A stretch of DNA of 64,000 bases from Natronorubrum halophilum (GCF_003670115.1 NZ_QQTY01000001.1:744001-808000); one strand, 5' to 3'; shown: positions 1 to 9,085, counted from the first letter of the stretch. Program-made: numbers and translations. Notes: generated by a model not told the origin, from the letters alone.

Positions 1-19
1 CACACGCTACTACGGTCCA

Positions 20-2242
20 ATGGGTGAACGGCAGGGAGCGACGAAGGCAAACTACTGGGCGGATGCAGCGGACGGCGTCGCATTCCAGCGCTTCCAGACG
101 CTCGTCAACACCATCGACGACGGGATCTACCAGCTCGATTCGACTGGGAACATCGTCGCAGTCAACGACGCAATCGTCGGTGCAACGGGGTACTCCCGCG
201 ACGAACTGCTGGGTGCACACGTTTCACTGGTTCTTGCCGACAACGACATCGCTCGTATCGAAGACGAGATTCGGACGTCCCTCGCGACGACCGGAGAGAC
301 GCGTCCGACGCTCGAGATCACGGTCGAGTCGGCCACTGGCGGGAACATTCCATGCGAGTTGCGCTTCAATCCGCTCGTCGAAGACGGCGAGTTTCAGGGT
401 ACCGTCGGCGTGCTCCGCGATATCAGTACGGCCGCCAAAGAGGCGACGTGGATGCAAACGCTGTCGGAGTACGAGACGATCCTCGAGGCGGTCGACGACG
501 GGATCTACGTCCTCGACGAGGCGTATCGGTTTACCGCGGTGAACCAGACCTACGTCGAGATGACCGGCTACTCGCGCGAGGAACTCCTCGGCGCTCACTG
601 CTCGCTCGTCGTCGACGACGAGGTCTCCGCCGAAGCGGCCGCACGGTCGATGGATCTCGCAGAGACCGGCGAGGAAGCGGTGACCATCGAAGCCGAACTG
701 CTGCGACGCGATGGAACGCGGCTGCCGGCCGAGAGTAAATTCACGGCGCGACTGTCGGACGACGGGGCGTACGAAGGGACGATCGGCGTCGTGCGCGACA
801 TCTCCGATCGTAAAGCCCGCGAGCGAGAGCTACGAAAGTACGAAACGATCGTCGAAACCGTCGAAGACGGAATCTACGTCGTCGATGAGGACGGCCGGTT
901 TTCGATGGTCAATCGAAGTTTCGCGGACATGCTGGGCTACGCGGCCGACGAACTGGTCGGGTCACACGTATCGCTGGTCGTCGACGAGCAGATCCACCGG
1001 CGCGCAGCGGAGATGGAAGAAGCGATCGTCAGGGATAGCGTTGACAACCCGTCCATGGAAGCGGCGATCAAAACCGCTTCGGGAGACCGCATCCCTTCCG
1101 AAGCGACGTTTGCGGTGTTACCCAGCGACGGGGATGCGCGTGAACGCGTCGGCGTGGTCAGAGACGTTACCGAACGGAAAGCCCGGGAACGAGCCATCGA
1201 GGAGAGCGAACAACGGTACCGGGCGCTGGTCGATCACTTCCCGGGTGCCGTCGGCCTGTACGACGAGAACTTTCGGTACACGGTAGCCGGGGGCGAACTG
1301 TTCGAGTCGCTCGACGTGTCACAGGACGACGTCGTCGGCGCGACCATCTACGAGCGCTATCCGGACGATCTCATCGAGCGGATCGAGCCGTACTTCCGGG
1401 CCGTGTTCGAGGGCGAATCCAACACGTTCGAGGAACGGTATCTCGGTCGCGATCTGTGGGCGCACACGCTCCCCGTTCGGAACGGCGCTGGCGAGATATT
1501 CGCGGGCGTCTTGCTGGTACAGGATATCACCGAGCGCAAAGCCTACCAGCGTCAGATCGAGGCCTCCAACGAGCGCTTGGAGCAGTTCGCGTACGCCGCC
1601 TCTCACGATCTCCAAGAACCGCTCCGGATGATCTCGAGTTACCTGCAACTCGTCGACCGTCGCTACAGCGACGAACTCGACGAGGACGGGCGGGAGTTCA
1701 TCGAATTCGCCGTCGACGGAGCGGATCGAATGCAGGAGATGATCGAGGGGTTGCTCCAGTACTCGCGCGTCGAGACGCAGGGCGATTCGTTCGAGCCGAT
1801 CGCGCTGGATTCGGTGTTCGAAAACGCGCGTGCGGATCTCGCGATGACGATCGACGAATCCGCCGCCGAGATCACGGCAACGTCGTTACCGCGCGTCCAC
1901 GGCGACGCGGGACAGCTTCGACAGGTGTTCCAGAACCTCCTGAGCAACGCGGTGACGTACTGCGGCGATGAGCGACCACGGATACGCGTCGCCGCCGAGA
2001 AGGACGGCCGGGAATGGGTAATTTCGGTCCGCGACGAGGGGATCGGTATCGATCCGGCCGATCGAGACCGGATCTTCGAGGTGTTCCAGCGCTTACACAG
2101 CCACGAGGTGTACGACGGGACGGGAATCGGGCTCGCACTCTGTGAACGGATCGTCGAACGTCACGGCGGCGAGATCTGGGTCGAATCCGAGTCCGGCGAC
2201 GGGTCGACGTTCTACTTCACGCTTCCCGATCGGCAGGACTGA
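20..2242 (+). CDS. PAS-domain sensor histidine kinase
   Basis: This 740-residue protein is a multi-PAS histidine kinase. Four PAS/PAC units occupy about residues 20-140, 145-265, 270-390 and 400-515; the first three share an NTIDDGIYQLD / VDDGIYVLD-like start and end in a GVVRDIS-type PAC motif. A HisKA domain follows with the phosphoacceptor in ASHDLQEPLR, then an HATPase_c domain with N box NLLSNAVTY, G1 box DEGIGI and G2 box GTGIGLAL. There is no membrane segment, so it is probably a cytosolic sensor of redox, light or small ligands. The ligand cannot be read from sequence, and no response regulator lies beside it in this window. The gene is complete, starting just 20 bases into the window. 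Confidence 0.93.
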   Translation: MGERQGATKANYWADAADGVAFQRFQTLVNTIDDGIYQLDSTGNIVAVNDAIVGATGYSRDELLGAHVSLVLADNDIARIEDEIRTSLATTGETRPTLEITVESATGGNIPCELRFNPLVEDGEFQGTVGVLRDISTAAKEATWMQTLSEYETILEAVDDGIYVLDEAYRFTAVNQTYVEMTGYSREELLGAHCSLVVDDEVSAEAAARSMDLAETGEEAVTIEAELLRRDGTRLPAESKFTARLSDDGAYEGTIGVVRDISDRKARERELRKYETIVETVEDGIYVVDEDGRFSMVNRSFADMLGYAADELVGSHVSLVVDEQIHRRAAEMEEAIVRDSVDNPSMEAAIKTASGDRIPSEATFAVLPSDGDARERVGVVRDVTERKARERAIEESEQRYRALVDHFPGAVGLYDENFRYTVAGGELFESLDVSQDDVVGATIYERYPDDLIERIEPYFRAVFEGESNTFEERYLGRDLWAHTLPVRNGAGEIFAGVLLVQDITERKAYQRQIEASNERLEQFAYAASHDLQEPLRMISSYLQLVDRRYSDELDEDGREFIEFAVDGADRMQEMIEGLLQYSRVETQGDSFEPIALDSVFENARADLAMTIDESAAEITATSLPRVHGDAGQLRQVFQNLLSNAVTYCGDERPRIRVAAEKDGREWVISVRDEGIGIDPADRDRIFEVFQRLHSHEVYDGTGIGLALCERIVERHGGEIWVESESGDGSTFYFTLPDRQD

Positions 2243-2507
2243 GACCGACGCCGGAGTCGGTTACCGGTGAGTGAATCGGGGAGCCACTCTCACCGGTTAG
2301 TACAGCATCCGTTGTTATCGAGGGCATCGGCCGCCGTCTCGAGGGTTCACCCCGCTCCGGCGGAAAATCGTTCACTTCGTTCGCGGACGCTCGAGCGAAC
2401 GTAATCGTTCGCTTCGCATCCGTCGTGAACGTGGTTTGGAGGGGGAACAAACGGCTCTCAGCGGAGTCGGGTGATCCGTATTTGTGCCTCGCCGCCTTAC
2501 GAACAGT

Positions 2508-3575
2508 ATGCCGAACGAACAATCGGTGGCGAACTCCGGGGATCGGATCGATCGAACTGCGCCGTCGGAGACCGCATCGGTCGATATCGACGGTCTCGAG
2601 CTCACATACGGCGACGGGACGACCGCCGTCAGCGGCGTCGATCTGACGGTCGCCGACGGCGAGTTCTTCGGCTTTCTCGGCCCGAACGGCGCGGGCAAGA
2701 CGACGACGATCAAAGTCCTCGCGACGCTACTGTCACCGACCGCCGGCGAGGTCCGAGTGAACGGGTTCGACGTCCGGACGGAGCCGCGGAAGATCCGTGA
2801 ATCGATTGGATACATGGCCCAGGAGACGAGTATCGATCCGGAGCTCACCGCCGAGGAGAACATTCGGTTCGCGTGCGAGGCCTACGGCGTCCCGCGAGGC
2901 GAACGCGACGCGCGAACGGCCGAGTTACTCGATCTCGTCGATCTCGAGGGAGTCGCCGACAAGCGCTCGGAGGAGTTCTCCGGCGGGATGAAAAAACGCC
3001 TCGACACCGCAACGGCGCTGGTCCACCAACCGCCGCTGGTGTTTCTCGACGAACCGACGACCGGCCTCGACCCGAAGGCGCGCAACCGACTCTGGGAGTA
3101 CTTCAGGCGGATCAACGAGCGCGGAACGACGATCTTCCTGACGACGCAGTACTTGGAGGAGGCCGACACGCTCTGTGAGCGGCTGGCGGTGATCCTCGAG
3201 GGGGAGATCGTCGCCGACGGGTCGCCGGCCGACCTGAAGCGACAGGTCGGCGGCGACGTCCTCGATATCGAACTGGGCGACGGGGCCGACGCGCGGACGC
3301 GAGCCGCGGGGATCGCTCGGGAGTTCGACGCGTTCCGCGATGCGACCGTCGAGGAGACCGAGACGGGAATAAGCGTCACCGCCCAGACGGCCCGAAAGTC
3401 CGGAACGGATCTGCTCGTCGCACTCCGGGACGCGGAGTTGACCGTCACCGGGTTCAACGTTCGCGCGCCGACGCTGGACGACGTGTTCCTGGCGATCACC
3501 GGCGAACGCGTCGATGCCGAGCGCCTCGAGAGCGAACGCAGCGTTGACGCCGCCGAAACGGAGGGGTCGGCGTGA
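2508..3575 (+). CDS. ABC transporter ATP-binding protein (DrrA-like)
   Basis: This is the nucleotide-binding subunit of an ABC-2 type exporter. The Walker A is GPNGAGKTTT, the signature is FSGGMKKRL and the Walker B is PPLVFLDEPTTGLDP, all in one ABC domain over roughly residues 25-245. The C-terminal 100 residues match the accessory domain of daunorubicin-resistance (DrrA) ATPases. An in-frame GTG lies 24 nt upstream, but the ATG at 2508 gives the usual N-terminus. The end overlaps the permease gene by 4 nt, so the two are translationally coupled and form one exporter. The substrate (drug, lipid or polysaccharide) is unknown. Confidence 0.93.
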   Translation: MPNEQSVANSGDRIDRTAPSETASVDIDGLELTYGDGTTAVSGVDLTVADGEFFGFLGPNGAGKTTTIKVLATLLSPTAGEVRVNGFDVRTEPRKIRESIGYMAQETSIDPELTAEENIRFACEAYGVPRGERDARTAELLDLVDLEGVADKRSEEFSGGMKKRLDTATALVHQPPLVFLDEPTTGLDPKARNRLWEYFRRINERGTTIFLTTQYLEEADTLCERLAVILEGEIVADGSPADLKRQVGGDVLDIELGDGADARTRAAGIAREFDAFRDATVEETETGISVTAQTARKSGTDLLVALRDAELTVTGFNVRAPTLDDVFLAITGERVDAERLESERSVDAAETEGSA

Positions 3576-4453
3576 GCACTCCGACCGAGAGCCGGACGGC
3601 CGACCGCGAGGTGGCGCGGTCCGCGAACACGTTCGCCGGGGACGTCTGGGTCAACTTCAAACGGTGGAACCTCAAGGCCGTCCGGAATCCGTTCGTGCTC
3701 GTCGTCTCGCTCGCACAGCCGTTCATCTTCCTCGTGTTGTTCACGGAGGTGTTCGGCAACGTCGCCGGCGGGGCCGTCAGTCAGGGGCTGGGTCCGGGCG
3801 TCGGCTACACCACGTTTCTCGTCCCGGCCATCGCGATTCAGGTCGCGCTCGCGTCGGCGGTCACCTCCGGGATCGGACTGGTCAACGACATCGAGAATGG
3901 CATGTTCGAGAAAGTGCTCGTCTCGCCGATGAACCGGACCGCCGTCTTCGTCGGGAAGACCGCCGCCGAAGTGTTCCGGATCGCCCTCCAGATCGCGATC
4001 ATCCTCGGGCTGGGCGTGCTCCTCGGCGCGGAGATTTCCACTGGCGTCGTCGGTGCCGTCGGGATCATCGCCGTCGGGATCCTCTTTTCGCTCTGGTTCA
4101 TCGCGTTCTCGAACATGCTCGCAGTCCTCACTCGAGATCAGGAGTCGACGATCATCGGCGCGAACCTGTTGCAGTTCCCGCTCCTCTTCCTCTCGAGCGC
4201 GTTCCTCCCGCTCGAGGTGTTGCCGAACTGGATCCAGTCTTTCGCCCGCATCAACCCGGTCACGTACGGCGTCGACGCGGCGCGGGCGATCATGATCGAC
4301 GAGGACGTGATGACCGTACTGGAGGTGACGGCGTTCGACGGAGCGCTCAACACGATCGTTCCCGCGGTCGCCGTGCTGATCGGGCTCGGACTCGTCTTCG
4401 GGTCCGGTGCTGTATACCTCCTCTCGAGAGCCTCGAGTTCGGACGTCCGGTAA
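3572..4453 (+). CDS. ABC-2 type transporter permease (DrrB-like)
   Basis: This 293-residue integral membrane protein has about six hydrophobic segments and an ABC-2 layout: a cytosolic N-terminus, a first helix near residues 45-65, and a final helix near the C-terminus. Its GTG start overlaps the stop codon of the ATPase gene, so the pair is coupled and the products probably assemble as a dimer-of-dimers exporter. The region LLQFPLLFLSSAFLPLE before helix 5 is typical of DrrB/NodJ permeases. Nothing in the context identifies the exported compound. The 287 bases after it hold no convincing gene. Confidence 0.9.
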   Translation: MSTPTESRTADREVARSANTFAGDVWVNFKRWNLKAVRNPFVLVVSLAQPFIFLVLFTEVFGNVAGGAVSQGLGPGVGYTTFLVPAIAIQVALASAVTSGIGLVNDIENGMFEKVLVSPMNRTAVFVGKTAAEVFRIALQIAIILGLGVLLGAEISTGVVGAVGIIAVGILFSLWFIAFSNMLAVLTRDQESTIIGANLLQFPLLFLSSAFLPLEVLPNWIQSFARINPVTYGVDAARAIMIDEDVMTVLEVTAFDGALNTIVPAVAVLIGLGLVFGSGAVYLLSRASSSDVR

Positions 4454-4740
4454 CTCCCTCGATCACGTATTCGACCTCGACGGGATGACCGTCGTCGTGA
4501 CGACCGACTCCGGGACTGCGGACGAGAGGCTATGCGTCGGTGACGCTTCGACCACGTCGTCGATCACGAACGAGAACGCGGACGCACCGACGACGATGAT
4601 CGCCGAGAAGCCGCCGACTTCCTTCCGACGAGGAGTGATCGGCAGGCACCCGTTCGCCCGACCCGAAACTGCTCGAGGAGTAACTACTTCGTTCTCTCCA
4701 CCCAACGAGGTCGGTAGAGCCGACAGCGGCTCGAGCTACC

Positions 4741-5403
4741 ATGAAGATCCACGAATTCGTTAGTGAGAACGAACCCAAAGCCGGCGGCGAGACCTTCCAA
4801 CTCGAGAACAGCAAACTGCTCGATATCGATCTCGACGGGTCCGTCATCGCGAAAGCCGGGTCGATGATCGCCTACGACGGTAACCTCTCGTTTAAGGGGA
4901 AGTCCTCCGCCGAAGGCGGGATTACGGGCTTTCTCAAGGAGAAAGCGACGAGCGAGGGAACGCCGGTGATGGAGGCGACCGGTACCGGACACCTCTATCT
5001 CGCGGATCAGGAAAAGAAGATCCAGATCCTCGAACTCGACGCGGACGAGGAGATCTCGGTCAACGGAAACGACGTGCTCGCGTTCGAGTCCCGGGTGAGC
5101 TACGAGATCAGGACGATCAAGAGCATCGCCGGCTTCTCCGCTGGCGGGCTGACCAACGTCTCGCTGGTGGGTCCGGGCAGCGTCGCGATCACGACCCACG
5201 GCGACCCGCTGGTCCTGCAACCGCCCGTCAGAACCGATCCTAACGCGACCGTGGCGTGGAGCGAAACGACTCCCGACAGTCACGTGGACAGCGCGCTCTC
5301 GAACATGATCGGACAGTCCTCCGAAGAGACCTACCAGCTCGAGTTTACGGGCTCGGAGGGGTTCGTGGTCGTCCAGCCATACGAGGAGCACACGCCGCAG
5401 TAG
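4741..5403 (+). CDS. AIM24 family protein
   Basis: This 220-residue soluble protein is of the AIM24 (formerly DUF124) family, a beta-rich fold related to the TRAP-like superfamily. The features used are an FQLENSKLLDIDLDGS start, an AKAGSMIAYDGN segment and a late GGLTNVSLVGPG segment before a hydrophobic C-terminal strand. The family's mitochondrial member affects inner-membrane architecture, but the archaeal role is not known. It stands alone between the ABC exporter and a convergent regulator gene. Start codon choice is clear because the ATG is followed by strongly acidic, conserved sequence. Confidence 0.82.
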   Translation: MKIHEFVSENEPKAGGETFQLENSKLLDIDLDGSVIAKAGSMIAYDGNLSFKGKSSAEGGITGFLKEKATSEGTPVMEATGTGHLYLADQEKKIQILELDADEEISVNGNDVLAFESRVSYEIRTIKSIAGFSAGGLTNVSLVGPGSVAITTHGDPLVLQPPVRTDPNATVAWSETTPDSHVDSALSNMIGQSSEETYQLEFTGSEGFVVVQPYEEHTPQ

Positions 5404-5464
5404 CGGGGTCGGCCACCTCCGTTCTCGACCGACTCGACGAGAGACGACGTGTAGCGTCCAGCCC

Positions 5465-6262
5465 TTACTCGAGTGAGAACCCAGCGTCCTCGAGCGACTG
5501 CGCCGCCTCCCAGTACTCCTCGATCGTATCTTGGGCCCACGAGCGAACCGCGTCGTCGTCCGTATCGATCGACGCTCGCAGAACGCCCTGCTCGTCGCGC
5601 AAGAGCAGATAGACGACGTCATCGAGGATCATGACTGCGAGCGGGACGCCCCCGTCGCGAACCCGAACCGACGCACCGTCGGTTTCGAGAAGCGCCTCGA
5701 GCGAGTTTCGAAGTCCGGTATCCTCGGCGAGCGCTTCGATCGCGCTCCGCGAAAAGACCCCGTCGAACGTCTGCTCGCCGTCTGCCGTCCGCTCTCGAAC
5801 GACCGTGAGGGTCTGTTCGTTGAACGCGTGCGAGACCGTCCGCACGTCGTCGGCATCCTCGAGCAACTCGAGCAGGCGCGACAGCGGCGCGTTCGGTCGG
5901 GTCTGGCTCGGAGTCGTGATCGTCGCGGTGGCGAGTCGTCGCAGATCGAACGTCATCGCATCGGCGGGCAGGTAGTCGACGATGCCGCGGAGCCGTCGTT
6001 CGGTTTCGATGATCTCCCGGAGATCGGTAAACCCGGAGGCGACGAGGCGGCCCGTCGCGGTCGCCGCGTACTCGCTCCCGTCGCGCCCGATCCACGATCG
6101 GTCCTGAAAATCGCCGAGGATTCGACCCAGCGTCGCCTGCGAAGCGCCCGTCTCCGCGGCCAGTTCGTTCCGCGTATGGCCGCCCTCGGACAGCAGCCTG
6201 AGTACGTCGACGCGGTTCGCCGAAAGCGCGAGAAACTCGATCTCCTCGAGTGCCGATTCCAT
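5465..6262 (-). CDS. FilR1-type winged-helix transcriptional regulator
   Basis: This 265-residue regulator has an N-terminal winged helix (about residues 1-75, with the helix-turn-helix around HTRNELAAETGASQATLGRI). A FilR1-like (DUF1724) sensor domain follows, the combination common in haloarchaea. I use the ATG at 6262; an upstream start at 6301 would add 13 residues but would crowd the operator-like palindrome. It is divergent from the EamA transporter gene, and a near-perfect palindrome lies 40-56 nt upstream of its start, consistent with autoregulation and control of the transporter. A paralogue with the same architecture is at 38489-39292. The effector is unknown. Confidence 0.82.
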   Translation of the reverse strand: MESALEEIEFLALSANRVDVLRLLSEGGHTRNELAAETGASQATLGRILGDFQDRSWIGRDGSEYAATATGRLVASGFTDLREIIETERRLRGIVDYLPADAMTFDLRRLATATITTPSQTRPNAPLSRLLELLEDADDVRTVSHAFNEQTLTVVRERTADGEQTFDGVFSRSAIEALAEDTGLRNSLEALLETDGASVRVRDGGVPLAVMILDDVVYLLLRDEQGVLRASIDTDDDAVRSWAQDTIEEYWEAAQSLEDAGFSLE

Positions 6263-6301
6263 ACGTGTTCTGGGATCCGGTACGCCATAGTGTTTTCGCA
6301 C

Positions 6302-6318
6302 TGTGAAAAAATTTCACA
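6302..6318. promoter_or_regulatory. palindromic operator candidate
   Basis: The sequence TGTGAAAAAATTTCACA is a perfect inverted repeat with 7-bp arms around AAA. It sits 40-56 nt before the regulator start at 6262, in the TATA/BRE zone of that gene. A degenerate relative, GTGAAATGATTTCTG, lies at 6396-6410, about 40-54 nt before the short ORF that precedes the divergent transporter gene. Two related sites placed over two divergent promoters suggest binding by the wHTH protein. This is inference from sequence and position only. Confidence 0.5.
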
Positions 6319-6395
6319 CCGCGATACCGGCGGGCGACTACGCGCCGTTTTCCCCCGTAGTCGCCCCTTTCCCGGAGAGGGGGTGTTTTCTCGAC

Positions 6396-6410
6396 GTGAA
6401 ATGATTTCTG
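6396..6410. promoter_or_regulatory. second, degenerate operator-like site
   Basis: GTGAAATGATTTCTG matches the site at 6303-6317 at 11 of 15 positions, keeping GTGAAA and ATTTC. It is followed by a TATA-like TAACCTATAC (6414-6423) about 30 nt before the ATG at 6450, so a bound repressor could block that promoter. Confidence 0.35.
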
Positions 6411-6449
6411 AATTAACCTATACCCTTCGCACTCCTACTCGGATACAAG

Positions 6450-6530
6450 ATGACGCAATTTTCCTCTACGCGGACCGGGCCCGCCTCCCCGATCCGCCCG
6501 TCCGACCGCAGAACCGGGGTGACGGCCTAA
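6450..6530 (+). CDS. 26-codon leader ORF upstream of the transporter
   Basis: An ATG at 6450 opens a 26-residue ORF ending with TAA at 6528-6530, one base before the ATG of the EamA transporter gene. A TATA-like element at 6414-6423 is about 30 nt upstream of this ATG, so a leaderless transcript would begin at the small ORF and not at the transporter. The peptide is Ser/Thr/Arg/Pro-rich and I recognise no homology. It could be a regulatory leader or a coupling ORF. It could also be untranslated 5' leader if transcription starts elsewhere. Confidence 0.35.
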   Translation: MTQFSSTRTGPASPIRPSDRRTGVTA

Positions 6531-6531
6531 C

Positions 6532-7521
6532 ATGATGGATCGTCGCTCGCTCGTCTTTTTCGCCCTCGCGAGCCTCTTCTTCGGCGGCACGTTCGTCGCC
6601 GCGAAGGCCGGCCTCGAGTACTTCCCGCCGCTCCTGTTCGTCGCGCTCCGATTCGACGTTGCAGCGCTCGTCATGCTGTCCTACGTCGCCCTCACCGCCT
6701 CGCGCGAGGAGTTCCGGCCCGAAACCCGGGGCGACGTCGTCGGAATCCTCGCAACCGGCGGCCTCGTGATCGGGCTGTCGAACGCGCTCCTGTTCGTCGG
6801 CCAGCAGTACGCGACCAGCGCCGTCGGCGCGATCGTCTTCAGCCTCAACCCCATCCTGACCCCCGTCTTCGCGGCCGTGCTCCTCTCGGACGAGCGCCTC
6901 TCGCCTCGCGGAACGGTCGGGATGGTTCTCGGTCTGCTCGGCGTTGCCCTCGTAGTCAGCCCCGACCCCGCGAACCTGCTCGGCGGCGACGCGCTCGGCC
7001 GAGCGATCCTCTTCGCCGGCGCGGTCAGCGCCGCGCTCGGGGCCGTGCTCATCCGCCGGTCCGGATCGAACGCCACCCTCTCGAGTACGGTTCGAATCGC
7101 GTGGGGGCTGCCCATCGCGGCGATACTCTGTCACACGTTCGCGTGGTCGGCCGGCGAGTCGATGGGCGCGATCACGTGGTCTTCGAGTGCGTTCGTCGCG
7201 CTCGGCTACGTCAGCGTCGTGGCCGGCGTCCTCGCTTACATCGCCTACTTCGGCCTGCTCGAGTCGACGGGTGCGATCAAGGCGAACCTGATCTTCTACG
7301 TCGTTCCGGTCGTCTCGACGCTCGGCGGGTGGGCGCTCCTCGACGAACGGATCGCGCCGCTGGCGCTCGTCGGTTTCCTGACGATCTTCGCCGGCTTCGC
7401 CGTCATCGGCAGCGAGTCGGTGGACGTTCGATCGTTGCTGCCCGAGCGGGTGGTTGAAACGGTCGTCTCGGACGAACGGACGGCCGCCACGGAAGAACCG
7501 CGCGGCTACCGATCCGACTAA
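6532..7521 (+). CDS. EamA/DMT-superfamily transporter
   Basis: This 329-residue protein has about ten transmembrane segments arranged as two EamA repeats (residues about 1-145 and 150-300), like RhaT/RarD and YdcZ-type exporters. The N-terminal FFALASLFFGGTFVAAKAGLE and mid LNPILTPVFAAVLLSDE motifs are typical of EamA domains. It is probably an exporter of amino acids or metabolites. The start codon directly follows the stop of a 26-codon leader ORF, and the operator-like sites upstream suggest control by the divergent FilR1-type regulator. MMDRR at the start allows ATG 6532 or 6535. Confidence 0.9.
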   Translation: MMDRRSLVFFALASLFFGGTFVAAKAGLEYFPPLLFVALRFDVAALVMLSYVALTASREEFRPETRGDVVGILATGGLVIGLSNALLFVGQQYATSAVGAIVFSLNPILTPVFAAVLLSDERLSPRGTVGMVLGLLGVALVVSPDPANLLGGDALGRAILFAGAVSAALGAVLIRRSGSNATLSSTVRIAWGLPIAAILCHTFAWSAGESMGAITWSSSAFVALGYVSVVAGVLAYIAYFGLLESTGAIKANLIFYVVPVVSTLGGWALLDERIAPLALVGFLTIFAGFAVIGSESVDVRSLLPERVVETVVSDERTAATEEPRGYRSD

Positions 7522-7609
7522 TCGACGCCCGGCGCATCTCGTCGCATCGACGCGGAGAGCGTCTCCGTCAACGAGTGGTTCGGTACTCGATCGAAACCGC
7601 GTTCGGCGG

Positions 7610-7711
7610 ATGGAAAAGAGCGGTATCGGCCGCGAGAAGGGCCTCGAGGCGCTCGATTCGTACCACCAGACCAAGAACGTCTCGGTGAACCTCGAGGAGC
7701 GGGATCGGTAA
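7610..7711 (+). CDS. possible 33-residue protein
   Basis: An ATG at 7610 opens a 33-residue reading frame with the charged sequence core EKGLEALDSYHQTKNVSVNL, unlike the Arg-rich translations of spurious frames in this genome. It lies 88 nt after the transporter gene on the same strand and could be co-transcribed. No motif or family is recognised and no clear promoter precedes it. It may be a small protein or a chance frame. Confidence 0.3.
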   Translation: MEKSGIGREKGLEALDSYHQTKNVSVNLEERDR

Positions 7712-8482
7712 CCGATCGCCGTCGAACGCGCGGTTTCTGTCTATCGCGACTCCGTTTCCGAAACGAATCCGGTGACTGGATGGGTCCTGCAGTTGCTGGA
7801 CACGGTGTTATCCACGACCTCCCAGCCGATTTCTCCTCACGGACGCGAAGCGTCCGTTCGGATGGTTCGCGGGACCGTCGGTCCCGCGCTAACGCTCGCT
7901 CGTGCTCACGGCTATGCCGTTCGCGTCCGCGGCGCTACGCGCCGCGCTCTCGCTCACTCATCCCTCGCACATTGTCGAACGGCGACTCACTGGTCGTTCG
8001 TCGCCGTTCAGCGCGCGCCACCCGTACGTGGTTCGATCGGTTTGTAGCGGTAATTAAACTACTCAGTCGCTACTGATCGCGGGTTCCACTGGCTATCTCG
8101 AGTAACGAAGTCGTCTTCCATCCCTCGTTATTCGCCGGCCGAATCCCGGTCGTCAGTGACGGAGACCGGAACGCGAGGTGCGCCGGGAGCGTGAGTTTAG
8201 ACGGGACACTCGCGACGACGGTCCTCGACGGATAGCGCGCGATCGATCCGACGTCGTGCATCCGATCGAATCGCTTGAGGGTTCCCGATCGAGTGAGCGC
8301 CGGAAGGGTGCGCTCGTCCGACGTTCGTCACGGCCCTCGTCCGCGCTCTGCGAGCAATCCGAACTCGCTCGAGAACTGCGCGAGGATCACCGTCACGATT
8401 CGACGTTCACCGGCGGCGACAGAATCGATCTTGGACGAACGAATCAGAGGGTTTACGGGCTTTCCGGCTGGTTGAACTACTT
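7712..8482. other. 771-bp non-coding stretch
   Basis: No convincing gene is present. The first part, 7839-8009, is a cluster of strong hairpins described separately. The rest (8010-8482) has no recognisable motif. A minus-strand frame at 8070-8261 (63 residues) lacks the acidic bias of local proteins and is not called. The last 35 bases hold a TATA-like GGTTTACGG about 30 nt before the PRC-barrel gene. Confidence 0.5.
7839..8009. repeat. cluster of four hairpins
   Basis: Four perfect inverted repeats lie within 171 bp. At 7839-7857 the arms are ACGGACGC with loop GAA. At 7868-7888 the arms begin CGCGGGACC with loop GTC (9 bp). At 7928-7946 the arms are CGCGGCGC with loop TAC. At 7977-8009 a 10-bp arm GAACGGCGAC has a 13-nt loop. 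Three have exactly 3-nt loops. The tract between them is enriched in CGCTCGCTC-like repeats common in haloarchaeal intergenic DNA. Confidence 0.75.
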
Positions 8483-9085
8483 ATGTGTGCGACTTTCACC
8501 GACGATGACGTCGGTAAGCCGGTCGAACGAACCGACGGAAAGGTGATCGGAACCGTAGCCTCGCTCGAAACGGGGACGGCTCGCGTCGAACCGGCACCCG
8601 ACGTCGTCGATGCAATCAAAGCCCGCTTCGGGTGGGACGAGATCGGCGGTCCGTTCATTCTCCACGAAAACGACATCCGTGAAATCTCCGAGACGCGCGT
8701 CCACCTCGCTGAAGGGTTCTCGAGGGCGAACGCGCCGACGCCGGCGGGCGAGTCGACGGACCGAACGGACGCCGAAACGGGCTCCGCGGACGGCTCGGCG
8801 GGTTCGACGAACGACTCGGTGGGTTCGACACCGAACTCGACGTCGAACGCGGGCGGCATCGGCCCGTTCAACACCCGATTTCAGATCGGTGCCGCGGTCG
8901 TCTCGGCGCTCAGTTTTCTCGTCGCAGTGATGTTCGGATGGACGGGGTATCAGGGATCGGCACTGTTCACCGTCGGTCCGGAACTGAGCATCGTCTCCGG
9001 GGCAGCCGGACTCATGATGTTCGCGTTCCTCGGCGTCATTTTGCTCGTCGCCGCGACCTACATGAAACCCGGTTTCGACGACTGA
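8483..9085 (+). CDS. PRC-barrel-like protein with two transmembrane helices
   Basis: This 200-residue protein has an N-terminal PRC-barrel-like domain (residues about 1-75, MCATFTDDDVGKPVE... through AIKARFGWDE and NDIREISETRV). A Ser/Thr/Gly/Asp-rich linker (about 80-125) follows, then two hydrophobic segments (about 133-155 and 170-192). The barrel would be cytosolic, tethered to the membrane by a C-terminal helical hairpin. Its N-terminus is nearly identical in plan to the next gene (9265) and related to the protein at 39300-39545. Function is unknown; PRC barrels mediate protein or RNA contacts in several systems. Confidence 0.75.
   Translation: MCATFTDDDVGKPVERTDGKVIGTVASLETGTARVEPAPDVVDAIKARFGWDEIGGPFILHENDIREISETRVHLAEGFSRANAPTPAGESTDRTDAETGSADGSAGSTNDSVGSTPNSTSNAGGIGPFNTRFQIGAAVVSALSFLVAVMFGWTGYQGSALFTVGPELSIVSGAAGLMMFAFLGVILLVAATYMKPGFDD

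Noticed and set aside
8070-8261. 63-codon minus-strand frame in the hairpin-rich gap
   Set aside because: No start context, no promoter and no recognised family; composition is neutral rather than acidic.
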